In this document: one piece after another, positions 27,032 through 35,256 of the stretch | Position numbering within the stretch: the first letter of the stretch is position 1 | How the letters are laid out: every line of letters begins with the position of its first letter | DNA from: Candidatus Uhrbacteria bacterium RIFCSPLOWO2_01_FULL_47_25 | GTDB taxonomy: Bacteria; Patescibacteriota; Patescibacteriia; GWA2-46-9 | DNA length: 41,043 nt | Assembly: GCA_001791325.1 (NCBI GenBank) | Contig: MGEK01000002.1 | Coordinates: 1-41,043 of the forward strand | Direction: 5' to 3' | Notes under the pieces: model-generated | The model's input: only the letters and a program-made list of their open reading frames with translations | The model's database searches: none | What the model was told of the DNA's origin: nothing | Position numbers and translations under genes: made by a program

Positions 27032-27638
27032 ATGTTTGGCTTTAGTAATCAGGAGATAAAATTTCTTCGCCGCTTGAACTCGCCGATCAAAATTCAGAAT
27101 TATTTAGAGAGTATAAAGATTAACTTTGAGGATACGTGCATGTCACCTCGCATGGTTATGCGCAAGCGCAAGGCCCATTGCCTGGAAGGAGCCATACTCG
27201 CGGCGGCGACCTTGTGGGTTAATGGCGAGAAACCCTCTACTTTTAGATCTTAAAACGGTTAAAAAAGATGATTATCATGTGGTGGCGGTTTTTAAACGGC
27301 ATTCGCTGTGGGGAGCTATTAGCAAGACAAATCACGCGGTATTGCGTTACCGCGAACCGCTGTATCGCAATATTCACGAGCTCGTCATGTCATATTTTCA
27401 TGAATATTTCATGAATGACGGCAAAAAAACATTAAAGGAATATTCAAGGCCGATAAATCTTGCTCGTTTTATAAAACGCAACTGGACGATTACTGAAGAT
27501 GATGTCTGGTATATTTCAGACTATCTTGACCAAGTACCGCATTACAAAATTTTAAATTGCAGTAATGCTGCCACATTGAGGCGGGCTGATCCAATTGAAA
27601 TTAGAGCCGGTAAATTAGTGCGAGAACGGCGACCGTGA
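27032..27638 (+). pseudogene. Transglutaminase-like protein split by a +1 frameshift
   Basis: Frame 1 ...KRKAHCLEGAILAAATLWVNGEKP continues in +1 frame as LLLDLKTVKKDDYHVVAVFKRHSLWGAISKTNHAVLRYREP; junction near GAG AAA CCC T CTA CTT (about 27227-27238). Confidence 0.75.
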
Positions 27639-27699
27639 ACCCCGTTTCTAAGAGCTAGCCTTGCCTTAGCGCTCTTTTATCGTTAAAATATTTAACATT

Positions 27700-29547
27700 A
27701 TGCAATCAAGTGAAATTAGGTCTAAATTTTTGCAGTTTTTTCAGTCCAAGGGTCATAGTATTATTGCTTCCGCGTCATTAGTGCCAGAAAACGATCCCAC
27801 TGTGCTTTTTACCACTGCCGGCATGCATCCACTGGTGCCATATCTTTTAGGCCAAAAACATCCGGCTGGAACGCGTTTGGTAAATGTTCAAAAGTGCGTT
27901 CGCGTTCAGGACATAGAAGAAGTGGGTGACAATAGACATGATACTTTTTTTGAAATGCTGGGCAACTGGTCGCTGGGTGATTATTTTAAAAAGGAGGCGA
28001 TTGCATGGAGCTTTGAATTTTTTTCAGGCCCTAAATGGCTCGGTTTTGACCCCTTGAGAATATATGTCTCTGTTTTTGAAGGTGACGCGGACGCACCGCG
28101 AGACGATGAGTCAATTAAAATCTGGCAAGAGCAATTCAAAAAGGTGAACCTTGACGCCAAGGTCGCTAAAAATATAGGCGATCAAACACTCGGGGTTAGA
28201 ATACACGCTTATGATAAAAGTAAAAATTGGTGGGGGCCGGCTGGCCAAACGGGCCCTTGCGGACCGGATACGGAAATGTTTTATGATATGAAACCGAACG
28301 GTACTGCTCCGGGCGGGCACATGCACGAAGGAGATGTAGATATTTATGGAGCAGTATGTCATCCAAATTGTGATTGTGGTCGCTTTATTGAGTTTTGGAA
28401 CGATGTTTTTATGGAGTATAACAAAACAGCCGACGGCACATATGAGTCATTGCAACAAAAGAATGTAGATACCGGTATGGGGCTTGAACGCACTGCTATG
28501 ATATTACAGGGCGTGAGTGATATATTTGCCACTGATTTATTCCAGCCAATAATCTCGGCCATTAAAACAGAAGCGGTCAATTATGATGTGCGGGCGGCGC
28601 GGATTGTCGCCGACCATATTCGCACCGCTGTTTTTATATTAGGCGACGGGGTGAGGCCATCAAATGTTGAACGAGGGTATGTCTTGCGACGCTTGATACG
28701 TCGAGCTGTGCGTTATGGACAAAAAATTGGACTGCCCCATGATTTTGACAGTAGATTGGCAAATGTGGTGGTGGAAAAATACCGCCAAGAATACTCTGAA
28801 TTACTTCAAAATCAATCAAGCATTACTAAGGCTATACACGATGAAGAGGCTAAGTTTATTAAAACACTTGAGCGAGGGCTGAAAGAGTTTGAACGACTGG
28901 CCGCCAGTGATCACGTCACGGAACGTCTTTCTGGTTACGATGCATTTATTCTTTTTTCAACTTACGGGTTTCCGTTAGAAATGACTGTTGAAATGGCCAA
29001 AGAAAAACGCATAGAAGTTGATGAAAAAGGATTTTGGGAGGAATTTCAAAAACATCAGGATATTTCACGTGTCGGAACAGAGAAGAAATTTAAAGGAGGG
29101 TTGGCCGATCATTCACGGGAAACGACGCGCCTGCACACGGCCACGCATCTATTGCACGCCGCCTTAAGAAAAGTTTTAGGCGACCACGTTTTTCAAAAAG
29201 GGTCTAATATCACGGCGGAACGTTTGCGTTTTGATTTTTCTCATCCTGAAAAACTAACACCGGAAGAGATTAAAGCGGTGGAAGATATGGTCAACGACGT
29301 AATTAGTCGTGACTTGCCCGTATCCTGGCAGGAAATGTCCTTTGCTGAGGCTAAGGCCAAAGGAGCCTTGGGACTTTTTGAAAGTAAATATGGTGAAAGG
29401 GTCAAAGTTTATTCTGTCGGAGATTTTAGCAAAGAGGTGTGCGGCGGTCCCCACGTCAATCACACCGTGGAGGTTGGTAAATTTAAAATTACAAAAGAGG
29501 AGGCTGTTTCCATGGGTATAAGACGTATTAAAGCGGTGGTTTTATAG
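27700..29547 (+). CDS. alaS: Alanyl-tRNA synthetase, C-terminally short form
   Basis: FFQSKGHSIIASASLVPENDPTVLFTTAGMHPLVPYLLG; HTATHLLHAALRKVLGDHVFQKGS; EVCGGPHVNHTVEVGKFKI; ends without DHHA1/C-Ala region. Confidence 0.95.
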   Translation: MQSSEIRSKFLQFFQSKGHSIIASASLVPENDPTVLFTTAGMHPLVPYLLGQKHPAGTRLVNVQKCVRVQDIEEVGDNRHDTFFEMLGNWSLGDYFKKEAIAWSFEFFSGPKWLGFDPLRIYVSVFEGDADAPRDDESIKIWQEQFKKVNLDAKVAKNIGDQTLGVRIHAYDKSKNWWGPAGQTGPCGPDTEMFYDMKPNGTAPGGHMHEGDVDIYGAVCHPNCDCGRFIEFWNDVFMEYNKTADGTYESLQQKNVDTGMGLERTAMILQGVSDIFATDLFQPIISAIKTEAVNYDVRAARIVADHIRTAVFILGDGVRPSNVERGYVLRRLIRRAVRYGQKIGLPHDFDSRLANVVVEKYRQEYSELLQNQSSITKAIHDEEAKFIKTLERGLKEFERLAASDHVTERLSGYDAFILFSTYGFPLEMTVEMAKEKRIEVDEKGFWEEFQKHQDISRVGTEKKFKGGLADHSRETTRLHTATHLLHAALRKVLGDHVFQKGSNITAERLRFDFSHPEKLTPEEIKAVEDMVNDVISRDLPVSWQEMSFAEAKAKGALGLFESKYGERVKVYSVGDFSKEVCGGPHVNHTVEVGKFKITKEEAVSMGIRRIKAVVL

Positions 29548-29548
29548 C

Positions 29549-30226
29549 ATGCTACCGGCTGTCAGGTTTTATCGTGGCGAAAAGTTTGTTGTTACTTTTC
29601 TTGTCGTTGGACTATCACTTATAGTATTGCTGGCCGTAATTATATTTGTGCCTTCTGCGGTGATTATTATAAAAACTAATAGCGAACCAGTAACGATGAA
29701 TATTGAAATTTTATTTGATTCTTCGCTAACAAAGATTCCGCCTACCATTGTCGCTGTACCGGCTAAAATAGTAGCGCGAAAAGAATTTAATACACAATCA
29801 GGCAGCGAGAGTAAAGAGCGGTTTGCCTATGATGGACGTTTAGAAGTTAAGATTCGGGATGAAGATTATGTCATTCTATATAAGCTAGATGATCTTATGG
29901 CTGTGGTTAAAAGAGAACTCACAAAGTTATTAAGAAGCGACCGGGAATTGCTGGCGGACGATCAGCCCAAAATTATCATTAAGGAAACTAAGGCCGGTGA
30001 TGACTTGCGCAGTTTGCAAGCTGTTATTCGGGCTGAAGCTGTGGCTGTGCCGCTATATCCATACACAAAATGGCAACAGCAAGCGAAATATAGCCCTAAA
30101 CGCTTATTGACGTTAATTAAGTCAACAGACGGCGTTAGAGAGACCGTTTTGCTAATCCGTCCATCTTTTTGGCCACTTCTTCCGGTATTACAGGACCATA
30201 TAAGGTTTGACCTTGACATACAATAA
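29549..30226 (+). CDS. Single-TM membrane-anchored protein, unknown function
   Basis: N-terminal TM FVVTFLVVGLSLIVLLAVIIFVPSAVIII; soluble remainder. Confidence 0.65.
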   Translation: MLPAVRFYRGEKFVVTFLVVGLSLIVLLAVIIFVPSAVIIIKTNSEPVTMNIEILFDSSLTKIPPTIVAVPAKIVARKEFNTQSGSESKERFAYDGRLEVKIRDEDYVILYKLDDLMAVVKRELTKLLRSDRELLADDQPKIIIKETKAGDDLRSLQAVIRAEAVAVPLYPYTKWQQQAKYSPKRLLTLIKSTDGVRETVLLIRPSFWPLLPVLQDHIRFDLDIQ

Positions 30227-30241
30227 CGATTAGTTTATTAT
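30213..30241 (+). promoter_or_regulatory. Sigma70-type promoter of infA/ribosomal protein block
   Basis: TTGACA (30213-30218) - N17 - TATTAT (30236-30241). Confidence 0.7.
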
Positions 30242-30297
30242 ACGAAGTATGTTAGAGCTAGTCATAGGCACCACGGGAAAATACCGTAGGCCCGATT

Positions 30298-30612
30298 TTG
30301 CTGTTCCTAGCCAATTTTTATTTTAGGATCAGCCATCAGATTATCTATATAGCTACTATTCCAGTAGGTCCCGCTAACGGGACAAACGACAAGGCTAACA
30401 GCTCTAAAGATTTTATTGAGGTTGAGGGTGAAATTACCGAAATGTTGCCCTCGACCAGTTTTCGAGTACGATTGCAGAATGGTCATGAAATTTTAGGGCA
30501 TTTATCCGGGCGTATGCGCATGCATCGTATTCGACTTCTTCCGGGAGACAAAGTCAAGGTGCAAATGACCCCTTATGATCTGACCAAAGGAAGGATTATT
30601 TATCGTTATTAG
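30298..30612 (+). CDS. infA: Translation initiation factor IF-1; start codon unclear
   Basis: [68 protein letters not shown]. Confidence 0.9.
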   Translation: MLFLANFYFRISHQIIYIATIPVGPANGTNDKANSSKDFIEVEGEITEMLPSTSFRVRLQNGHEILGHLSGRMRMHRIRLLPGDKVKVQMTPYDLTKGRIIYRY

Positions 30613-30638
30613 TTTACCTCTTTTTTACTAAGTCCTTA

Positions 30639-30752
30639 ATGAAAGTTAGAGCATCTGTCAAAAAAATGTGTAAACAGTGTCGTATCGTTCGCCGCCGCAA
30701 GCGGTTATTTGTTATTTGTTCAACCCCTAAGCATAAGCAGCGCCAGGGTTAG
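30639..30752 (+). CDS. rpmJ: 50S ribosomal protein L36
   Basis: [37 protein letters not shown]; below the ORF-track length cutoff. Confidence 0.95.
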   Translation: MKVRASVKKMCKQCRIVRRRKRLFVICSTPKHKQRQG

Positions 30753-30764
30753 CGGCAGTATTGT

Positions 30765-31157
30765 ATGGCTAGAATCGCCGGAGTAACATTGCCAAACGAC
30801 AAGCGTATAGAAATCGCTTTAACTTATATTTATGGTATTGGATTACCCAGCTCTCGTGCTATTTTGAAGGCCACCGATATTGATGGTAATATACGCGTTA
30901 AAGATTTAAAAGACAATCAACTAAACGCTGTTCGTGAACAAATTGAAAAGCGCGCTATAAAAGTAGAAGGTGATTTAAGTCGCGATATTCTTATGCACAT
31001 ACGTCGTTTGAAAGATATTGGTTGTTATCGGGGAATTCGCCACATAAAACACTTACCATTGCGCGGTCAACGAACTAAAACAAATACCCGCACTGTTCGC
31101 GGCAACGTACGACGGACAATGGGCAGTGGACGCAAAGATGCTCATCAAAAGACTTAA
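30765..31157 (+). CDS. rpsM: 30S ribosomal protein S13
   Basis: [52 protein letters not shown]. Confidence 0.97.
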   Translation: MARIAGVTLPNDKRIEIALTYIYGIGLPSSRAILKATDIDGNIRVKDLKDNQLNAVREQIEKRAIKVEGDLSRDILMHIRRLKDIGCYRGIRHIKHLPLRGQRTKTNTRTVRGNVRRTMGSGRKDAHQKT

Positions 31158-31170
31158 TTCATGAAACGTT

Positions 31171-31659
31171 ATGAGTATGGAAATTTCAGAAAATATAATT
31201 AATGACTCATTGGCAGGCGCGACCGACAAGACTGCCGAGTTAGCGCCACAGGAAAGCAAGGTAGTTGAGGGTCGCTCGATTAGTCGCGCGCGCCGACGCA
31301 AGATTATTCGGCAGGTACGATCCGGCCGCGCTTATATTCAAGCAACCTATAACAATACTATAGTGACGCTAACTGATCTTCAGGGCAATGTTTTGGCCTG
31401 GTCGAGCGCCGGGCGCACGGGGTTTCGCGGTCCAAAAAAATCAACCCCCTACGCGGCTGGTGTCATTGTTAAAGAGGTGGTTGAAAAAGTTAAGCCTTAT
31501 GGATTAAGTGAAGTCAGTGTTTTTGTACGGGGCGTTGGTTCCGGCCGCGAATCAGCCATACGCGCCTTCCATGCTAATGGATTGCAAGTTTTGGCCATTC
31601 GTGATGTAACCCCCATTCCGCACAATGGCTGCCGTCCGCCACGACCCAGGAGAGTGTAA
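31171..31659 (+). CDS. rpsK: 30S ribosomal protein S11
   Basis: AYIQATYNNTIVTLTDLQGNVLAWSSAGRTGFRGPKKSTPYAA; VTPIPHNGCRPPRPRRV; extended N-terminus. Confidence 0.97.
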   Translation: MSMEISENIINDSLAGATDKTAELAPQESKVVEGRSISRARRRKIIRQVRSGRAYIQATYNNTIVTLTDLQGNVLAWSSAGRTGFRGPKKSTPYAAGVIVKEVVEKVKPYGLSEVSVFVRGVGSGRESAIRAFHANGLQVLAIRDVTPIPHNGCRPPRPRRV

Positions 31660-31758
31660 TCATTGTAGAATTTAGAATATTGAATTATGAATTATCTAAT
31701 GGCCAAAGTCAGAACACAGAACTTAGAACTTAGAATGAATAATTTCTAACGGGGTATG

Positions 31759-31893
31759 CCCCGTTAGAAGGCCGTCTTATATCTTTAATCTCATGTATTC
31801 AACCGCCAACGTCTCTATGATTACTTGTTCAAACTTTTGTCTTGTCAAACAAAATGTCACAGACATTTTGTTTGGGGAGGCCTTCTAACGGGG
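31759..31893. repeat. MITE-like inverted-repeat element, copy B
   Basis: Termini CCCCGTTAGAAGGCC (31759-31773) and GGCCTTCTAACGGGG (31879-31893); TATG on both flanks; inner 13-bp hairpin CAAACAAAATGTC-ACA-GACATTTTGTTTG at 31846-31874. Confidence 0.8.
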
Positions 31894-31894
31894 T

Positions 31895-32506
31895 ATGGGA
31901 AGATTACTTGGTCCAAAGCATCATATTTGTCGTCGTTTAGGTGAACGAGTTTGCACTTCCGCAAAGTGTCCGATGATGCGCCGCTCTTATCCACCGGGTG
32001 TGCATGGACCAAAGGGCTATGGTCGCATAACGGAGTATGGCACTCAACTTAGAGAGAAACAAAAAGTTAAATATACTTACGGAATAATGGAAAAACAGTT
32101 CCGCAGATATTATAATAAGGCTCTGTCGCAAACCGGTAATACCGCAGAGCTTTTCCTGCAACATTTAGAGCGACGTTTAGATAATATAGTCTATCGTTTA
32201 GGGCTTGCTAGATCACGCCAGGAAGCTCGACAGATTACTACTCATGGCTGGATTTTGGTCAACAATAAACGTGTCAATATTCCTTCCTACGAAGTTAAGA
32301 TGGGTGATGTTATTGCTTTGAAAGAAGGGGCCGGGAAGAGCGCTCGTTGGCAGGCTATTGAACAATATAATAGCACTCGCACACCGATTGGCTGGTTGGC
32401 ATTTGACAATAAAAGCTTAAGCGGCAAGGTGATGTCTTTGCCAACTAAGGATGATTTTCCTCAGAATATGAATATGACCCTTGTAGTAGAATATTATTCT
32501 CGCTAA
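31895..32506 (+). CDS. rpsD: 30S ribosomal protein S4
   Basis: MGRLLGPKHHICRRLGERVC; RRLDNIVYRLGLARSRQEARQITTHGWILVNNKRVNIPSYEVKMGD. Confidence 0.97.
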   Translation: MGRLLGPKHHICRRLGERVCTSAKCPMMRRSYPPGVHGPKGYGRITEYGTQLREKQKVKYTYGIMEKQFRRYYNKALSQTGNTAELFLQHLERRLDNIVYRLGLARSRQEARQITTHGWILVNNKRVNIPSYEVKMGDVIALKEGAGKSARWQAIEQYNSTRTPIGWLAFDNKSLSGKVMSLPTKDDFPQNMNMTLVVEYYSR

Positions 32507-32522
32507 TTGTTAATTTTTTAAT

Positions 32523-33332
32523 ATGGATAAAATCTTTCTTCCCACCAAGATAGAATATGTACCGGGTCAGGATGGATGTTCCGGTACTTTGAGCGTTGAG
32601 CCTCTTTACCCAGGCTATGGAACTACCATTGGCAATGCCTTACGACGTGTTTTGCTCTCTTCGTTGCCGGGAGCGGCGGTGACGGCCGCGAAAATTCAGA
32701 ACGCCACTCATGAGTTCACCACCATTCCCAAAGTGCAGGAAGATGTGTTGCAGATCATACTTAATTTAAAGCAATTGCGCGTCAGAGTTTTTAGCGAAGA
32801 ACCAGTTAAACTGCACTTGTCTGCTAAGGGTGAAAAACGCGTAACCGCCGGTGACTTTGAGCCCGATAGTAGCGTTCAAATAGTGAACCCTGATTTGCTG
32901 ATAGCCACATTGACAGCCCGTAACGCTGAATTAGAGATGGATATTTGGGTCAGTCAAGGACGAGGCTATGTTCCAACCGAAGCCAGAGAAAAGGAAAAAA
33001 TGGAAATTGGCACCATTGCTATTGATGCTTTTTATTCTCCAATCAGACAAGTAACATTCAGGGTGGAACCGGCTCGTGTCGGACAAATGACCAACTTTGA
33101 TAAATTAGTAATGGATATTGTTACGGACGGATCTGTCACTTCGGGAGAAGCGGTATTATCATCGTGTAAGCTTCTGATTGATCATTTTTCTTTATTAGCC
33201 GAAAAACTTGATGAATTGGTCACGGCTCAAGAATCGGCGTTGCCTGATGTAAGTGAGTTAAAAGAGAAAAAAGAAAAAGATGCGACACCAAAAAAGAAAA
33301 GGGGGCGCAAGCCCAAGGTTAAAGAAGAATAA
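32523..33332 (+). CDS. rpoA: RNA polymerase alpha subunit, short form
   Basis: FSVEPLYPGYGTTIGNALRRVLLSSLPGAAVT-type core; basic tail KKKRGRKPKVKEE in place of a clear C-terminal domain. Confidence 0.95.
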   Translation: MDKIFLPTKIEYVPGQDGCSGTLSVEPLYPGYGTTIGNALRRVLLSSLPGAAVTAAKIQNATHEFTTIPKVQEDVLQIILNLKQLRVRVFSEEPVKLHLSAKGEKRVTAGDFEPDSSVQIVNPDLLIATLTARNAELEMDIWVSQGRGYVPTEAREKEKMEIGTIAIDAFYSPIRQVTFRVEPARVGQMTNFDKLVMDIVTDGSVTSGEAVLSSCKLLIDHFSLLAEKLDELVTAQESALPDVSELKEKKEKDATPKKKRGRKPKVKEE

Positions 33333-33369
33333 AGACAATAAATTTAATTCCTAATATCTAATCTCTAAA

Positions 33370-33472
33370 CCCCGTTAGAAATATGATCAATGTTGGCAAG
33401 AAGGAAAATAAGGTTATTTCACGTCAAGTACATATGAGATATGATGTATTAGGGTTTAAATTTCTAACGGGG
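33370..33472. repeat. MITE-like inverted-repeat element, copy C
   Basis: Termini CCCCGTTAGAAAT (33370-33382) and ATTTCTAACGGGG (33460-33472); TAAA on both flanks. Confidence 0.75.
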
Positions 33473-33504
33473 TAAACAATAATCAAGATTATGAATAAAC
33501 AAAC

Positions 33505-33604
33505 ATACTTACGAAATTACGAAACTATACGAAAGGTACGAAAATTATTTGTCCCCAAAGCAAACGATATTTCGTATATTCGTACTATTTCGTACTTTCG
33601 TATG
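33505..33604. repeat. TACGAAA/TTTCGTA clustered inverted repeat array
   Basis: Four TACGAAA motifs in the left arm; TTTCGTA/TTCGTA motifs repeated four times in the right arm. Confidence 0.65.
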
Positions 33605-33648
33605 GATTTAGGAATTCGTGCTTAGGATTTAGAATTTAAACAAGTATT

Positions 33649-33999
33649 ATGCGCCATCGCCATAAAGGTAAAACTTTGGATCGCCAGGCTCAAGCACGCA
33701 ATTTGATGCTTAGAAACCTAGCAGCCAGTTTAATTTTGTATGAGAAAATAAAAACGACAGAGGCCCGTGCAAAGGCCGTAAAAAGCATCGTTGATCACGT
33801 TATAATGATTGGCCGCGCGGGGGATTTGAATGCCCGCAGGCAACTTTTGAAAATTCTACCAGTAAAGAATGCCGTGGCTAAGGTGATAGAAGACTTGGGG
33901 CCGAGATATAAAAAGAGAACTGGGGGTTGTAGCCGTATCATCAAATTATTGCCTCGCCAAGGGGACGCGGCTAAAATGGTACACATAGAACTCGTTTAA
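33649..33999 (+). CDS. rplQ: 50S ribosomal protein L17
   Basis: MRHRHKGKTLDRQAQARNLMLRNLAASLILYEKIKTTEARAK. Confidence 0.97.
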   Translation: MRHRHKGKTLDRQAQARNLMLRNLAASLILYEKIKTTEARAKAVKSIVDHVIMIGRAGDLNARRQLLKILPVKNAVAKVIEDLGPRYKKRTGGCSRIIKLLPRQGDAAKMVHIELV

Positions 34000-34025
34000 T
34001 TGTGTTCAGCTTCAGTTAATTAATT

Positions 34026-34409
34026 ATGCCGCGTAAAAATACTTCTAAGTTACATACTATTGATGCTCGCGGTCGTGAGGTTGGACGTCTGGCTTCGGAA
34101 ATTGCGCGACTTCTTCAAGGCAAAAATAAAGTTTCCTGGGTGCCCAATCGCGACAGCGGCGATTCGGTTATTATAAAAAATATCCAAGAAGCAGTTTTCA
34201 CTGGAAAAAAAATTAAACAGAAATTTTATTTTCATTATAGTGGTTATCCCGGCGGCATAAGAAAGGACCCATTAGAAAAATTGTGGAATAAAAATCCGGC
34301 TGATGTTTTTGTGAAGGTTGTCAAACAAATGCTGCCTAATAATACTTTGCGTAAAAAATGGTTAAGTAGGATCAAATTTGCAAACCACAAAACGGTTAGT
34401 CGCGGCTAA
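34026..34409 (+). CDS. rplM: 50S ribosomal protein L13
   Basis: HTIDARGREVGRLASEIARLLQGK; YHYSGYPGG-like FHYSGYPGGIRKDPLEKLW. Confidence 0.95.
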   Translation: MPRKNTSKLHTIDARGREVGRLASEIARLLQGKNKVSWVPNRDSGDSVIIKNIQEAVFTGKKIKQKFYFHYSGYPGGIRKDPLEKLWNKNPADVFVKVVKQMLPNNTLRKKWLSRIKFANHKTVSRG

Positions 34410-34422
34410 TATTTAGATATTT

Positions 34423-34974
34423 ATGGTTATCACACATACTATTAAACGAACAAATAAAAAAAGTGAGAAGCCGACGGGCAAAGTTGGGCGCCCGGCTAGC
34501 CGGTCAGTCCACGATGTTAAGACGAGATCGGTCGGCAAAAAAACAATAGACAAGGGATTAGAGGCTAGGGAAGTTGAGCAAAAACGTGATTATATCCAAA
34601 CCGTTGGCAGGCGAAAATCCGCGGTTGCGCGATTGCGTTTTGTAAAAAATGGCAGCGGGAAATTTACAATTAATGGGAAAGAATATAAAGACTACTTTAC
34701 TTTTTCTTTATGGCAGGAAATAGTCACCGAACCTTTGCCTTTGGTGGGTTTGAACAACAATACAGATATTTCAGTTAAAGTAAGCGGTGGTGGTTTGCCC
34801 GCCCAAGCCGTGGCAGTACGCTTGGCCCTGGCCAGAGCCTTAGTTATCCATAACGCCGATTGGCGTCCAACCCTACGCAAGATGGGGTATCTCACGCGTG
34901 ATCCACGCGAGAAAGAGCGCAAAAAGCCAGGCTTAAAGCGGGCCCGTCGAGCACCACAATGGCAAAAACGATAA
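34423..34974 (+). CDS. rpsI: 30S ribosomal protein S9, with N-terminal basic extension
   Basis: YIQTVGRRKSAVARLRFVKNGSGKFTINGKEYKDYF; LTRDPREKERKKPGLKRARRAPQWQKR. Confidence 0.96.
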   Translation: MVITHTIKRTNKKSEKPTGKVGRPASRSVHDVKTRSVGKKTIDKGLEAREVEQKRDYIQTVGRRKSAVARLRFVKNGSGKFTINGKEYKDYFTFSLWQEIVTEPLPLVGLNNNTDISVKVSGGGLPAQAVAVRLALARALVIHNADWRPTLRKMGYLTRDPREKERKKPGLKRARRAPQWQKR

Positions 34975-35065
34975 TTTTTCGCGGCACACTACTAAAGCCA
35001 AGAAGTTTTTAGACGGTCAGACAATGTAGTGATAACAAAATAATATAATCTTGAAGAATTTAATA

Positions 35066-35092
35066 GAAACGCTCCTCCTTCTGGGGCGTTTC
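35066..35092 (+). terminator. Candidate terminator hairpin after ribosomal block
   Basis: GAAACGCTCC-TCCTTCT-GGGGCGTTTC stem (one G-U); no strong downstream T-run. Confidence 0.4.
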
Positions 35093-35256
35093 CGTTTACC
35101 CAGCACTTGAGAAAGCCATCCGCCAGAGGCGCCACGCCAGCCCTGACTACCGTCAGGCAGGAATGAACAGGGGTGAATATGCGATGTCAATCGCGTGTGA
35201 AACTGTGGTGTGGTGTTCACTTAAGGTTCTATTTTATGTTAAAATAACTGCGCTTT

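Noticed and set aside
27700-29547. Truncated AlaS as a pseudogene
   Set aside because: Catalytic and editing motifs are intact; short AlaS lacking the C-terminal domain is consistent with reduced genomes
35066-35220. Possible small RNA or structured leader before the flippase
   Set aside because: One terminator-like hairpin and a CCTGAC-TACC-GTCAGG repeat only; insufficient evidence for an RNA gene
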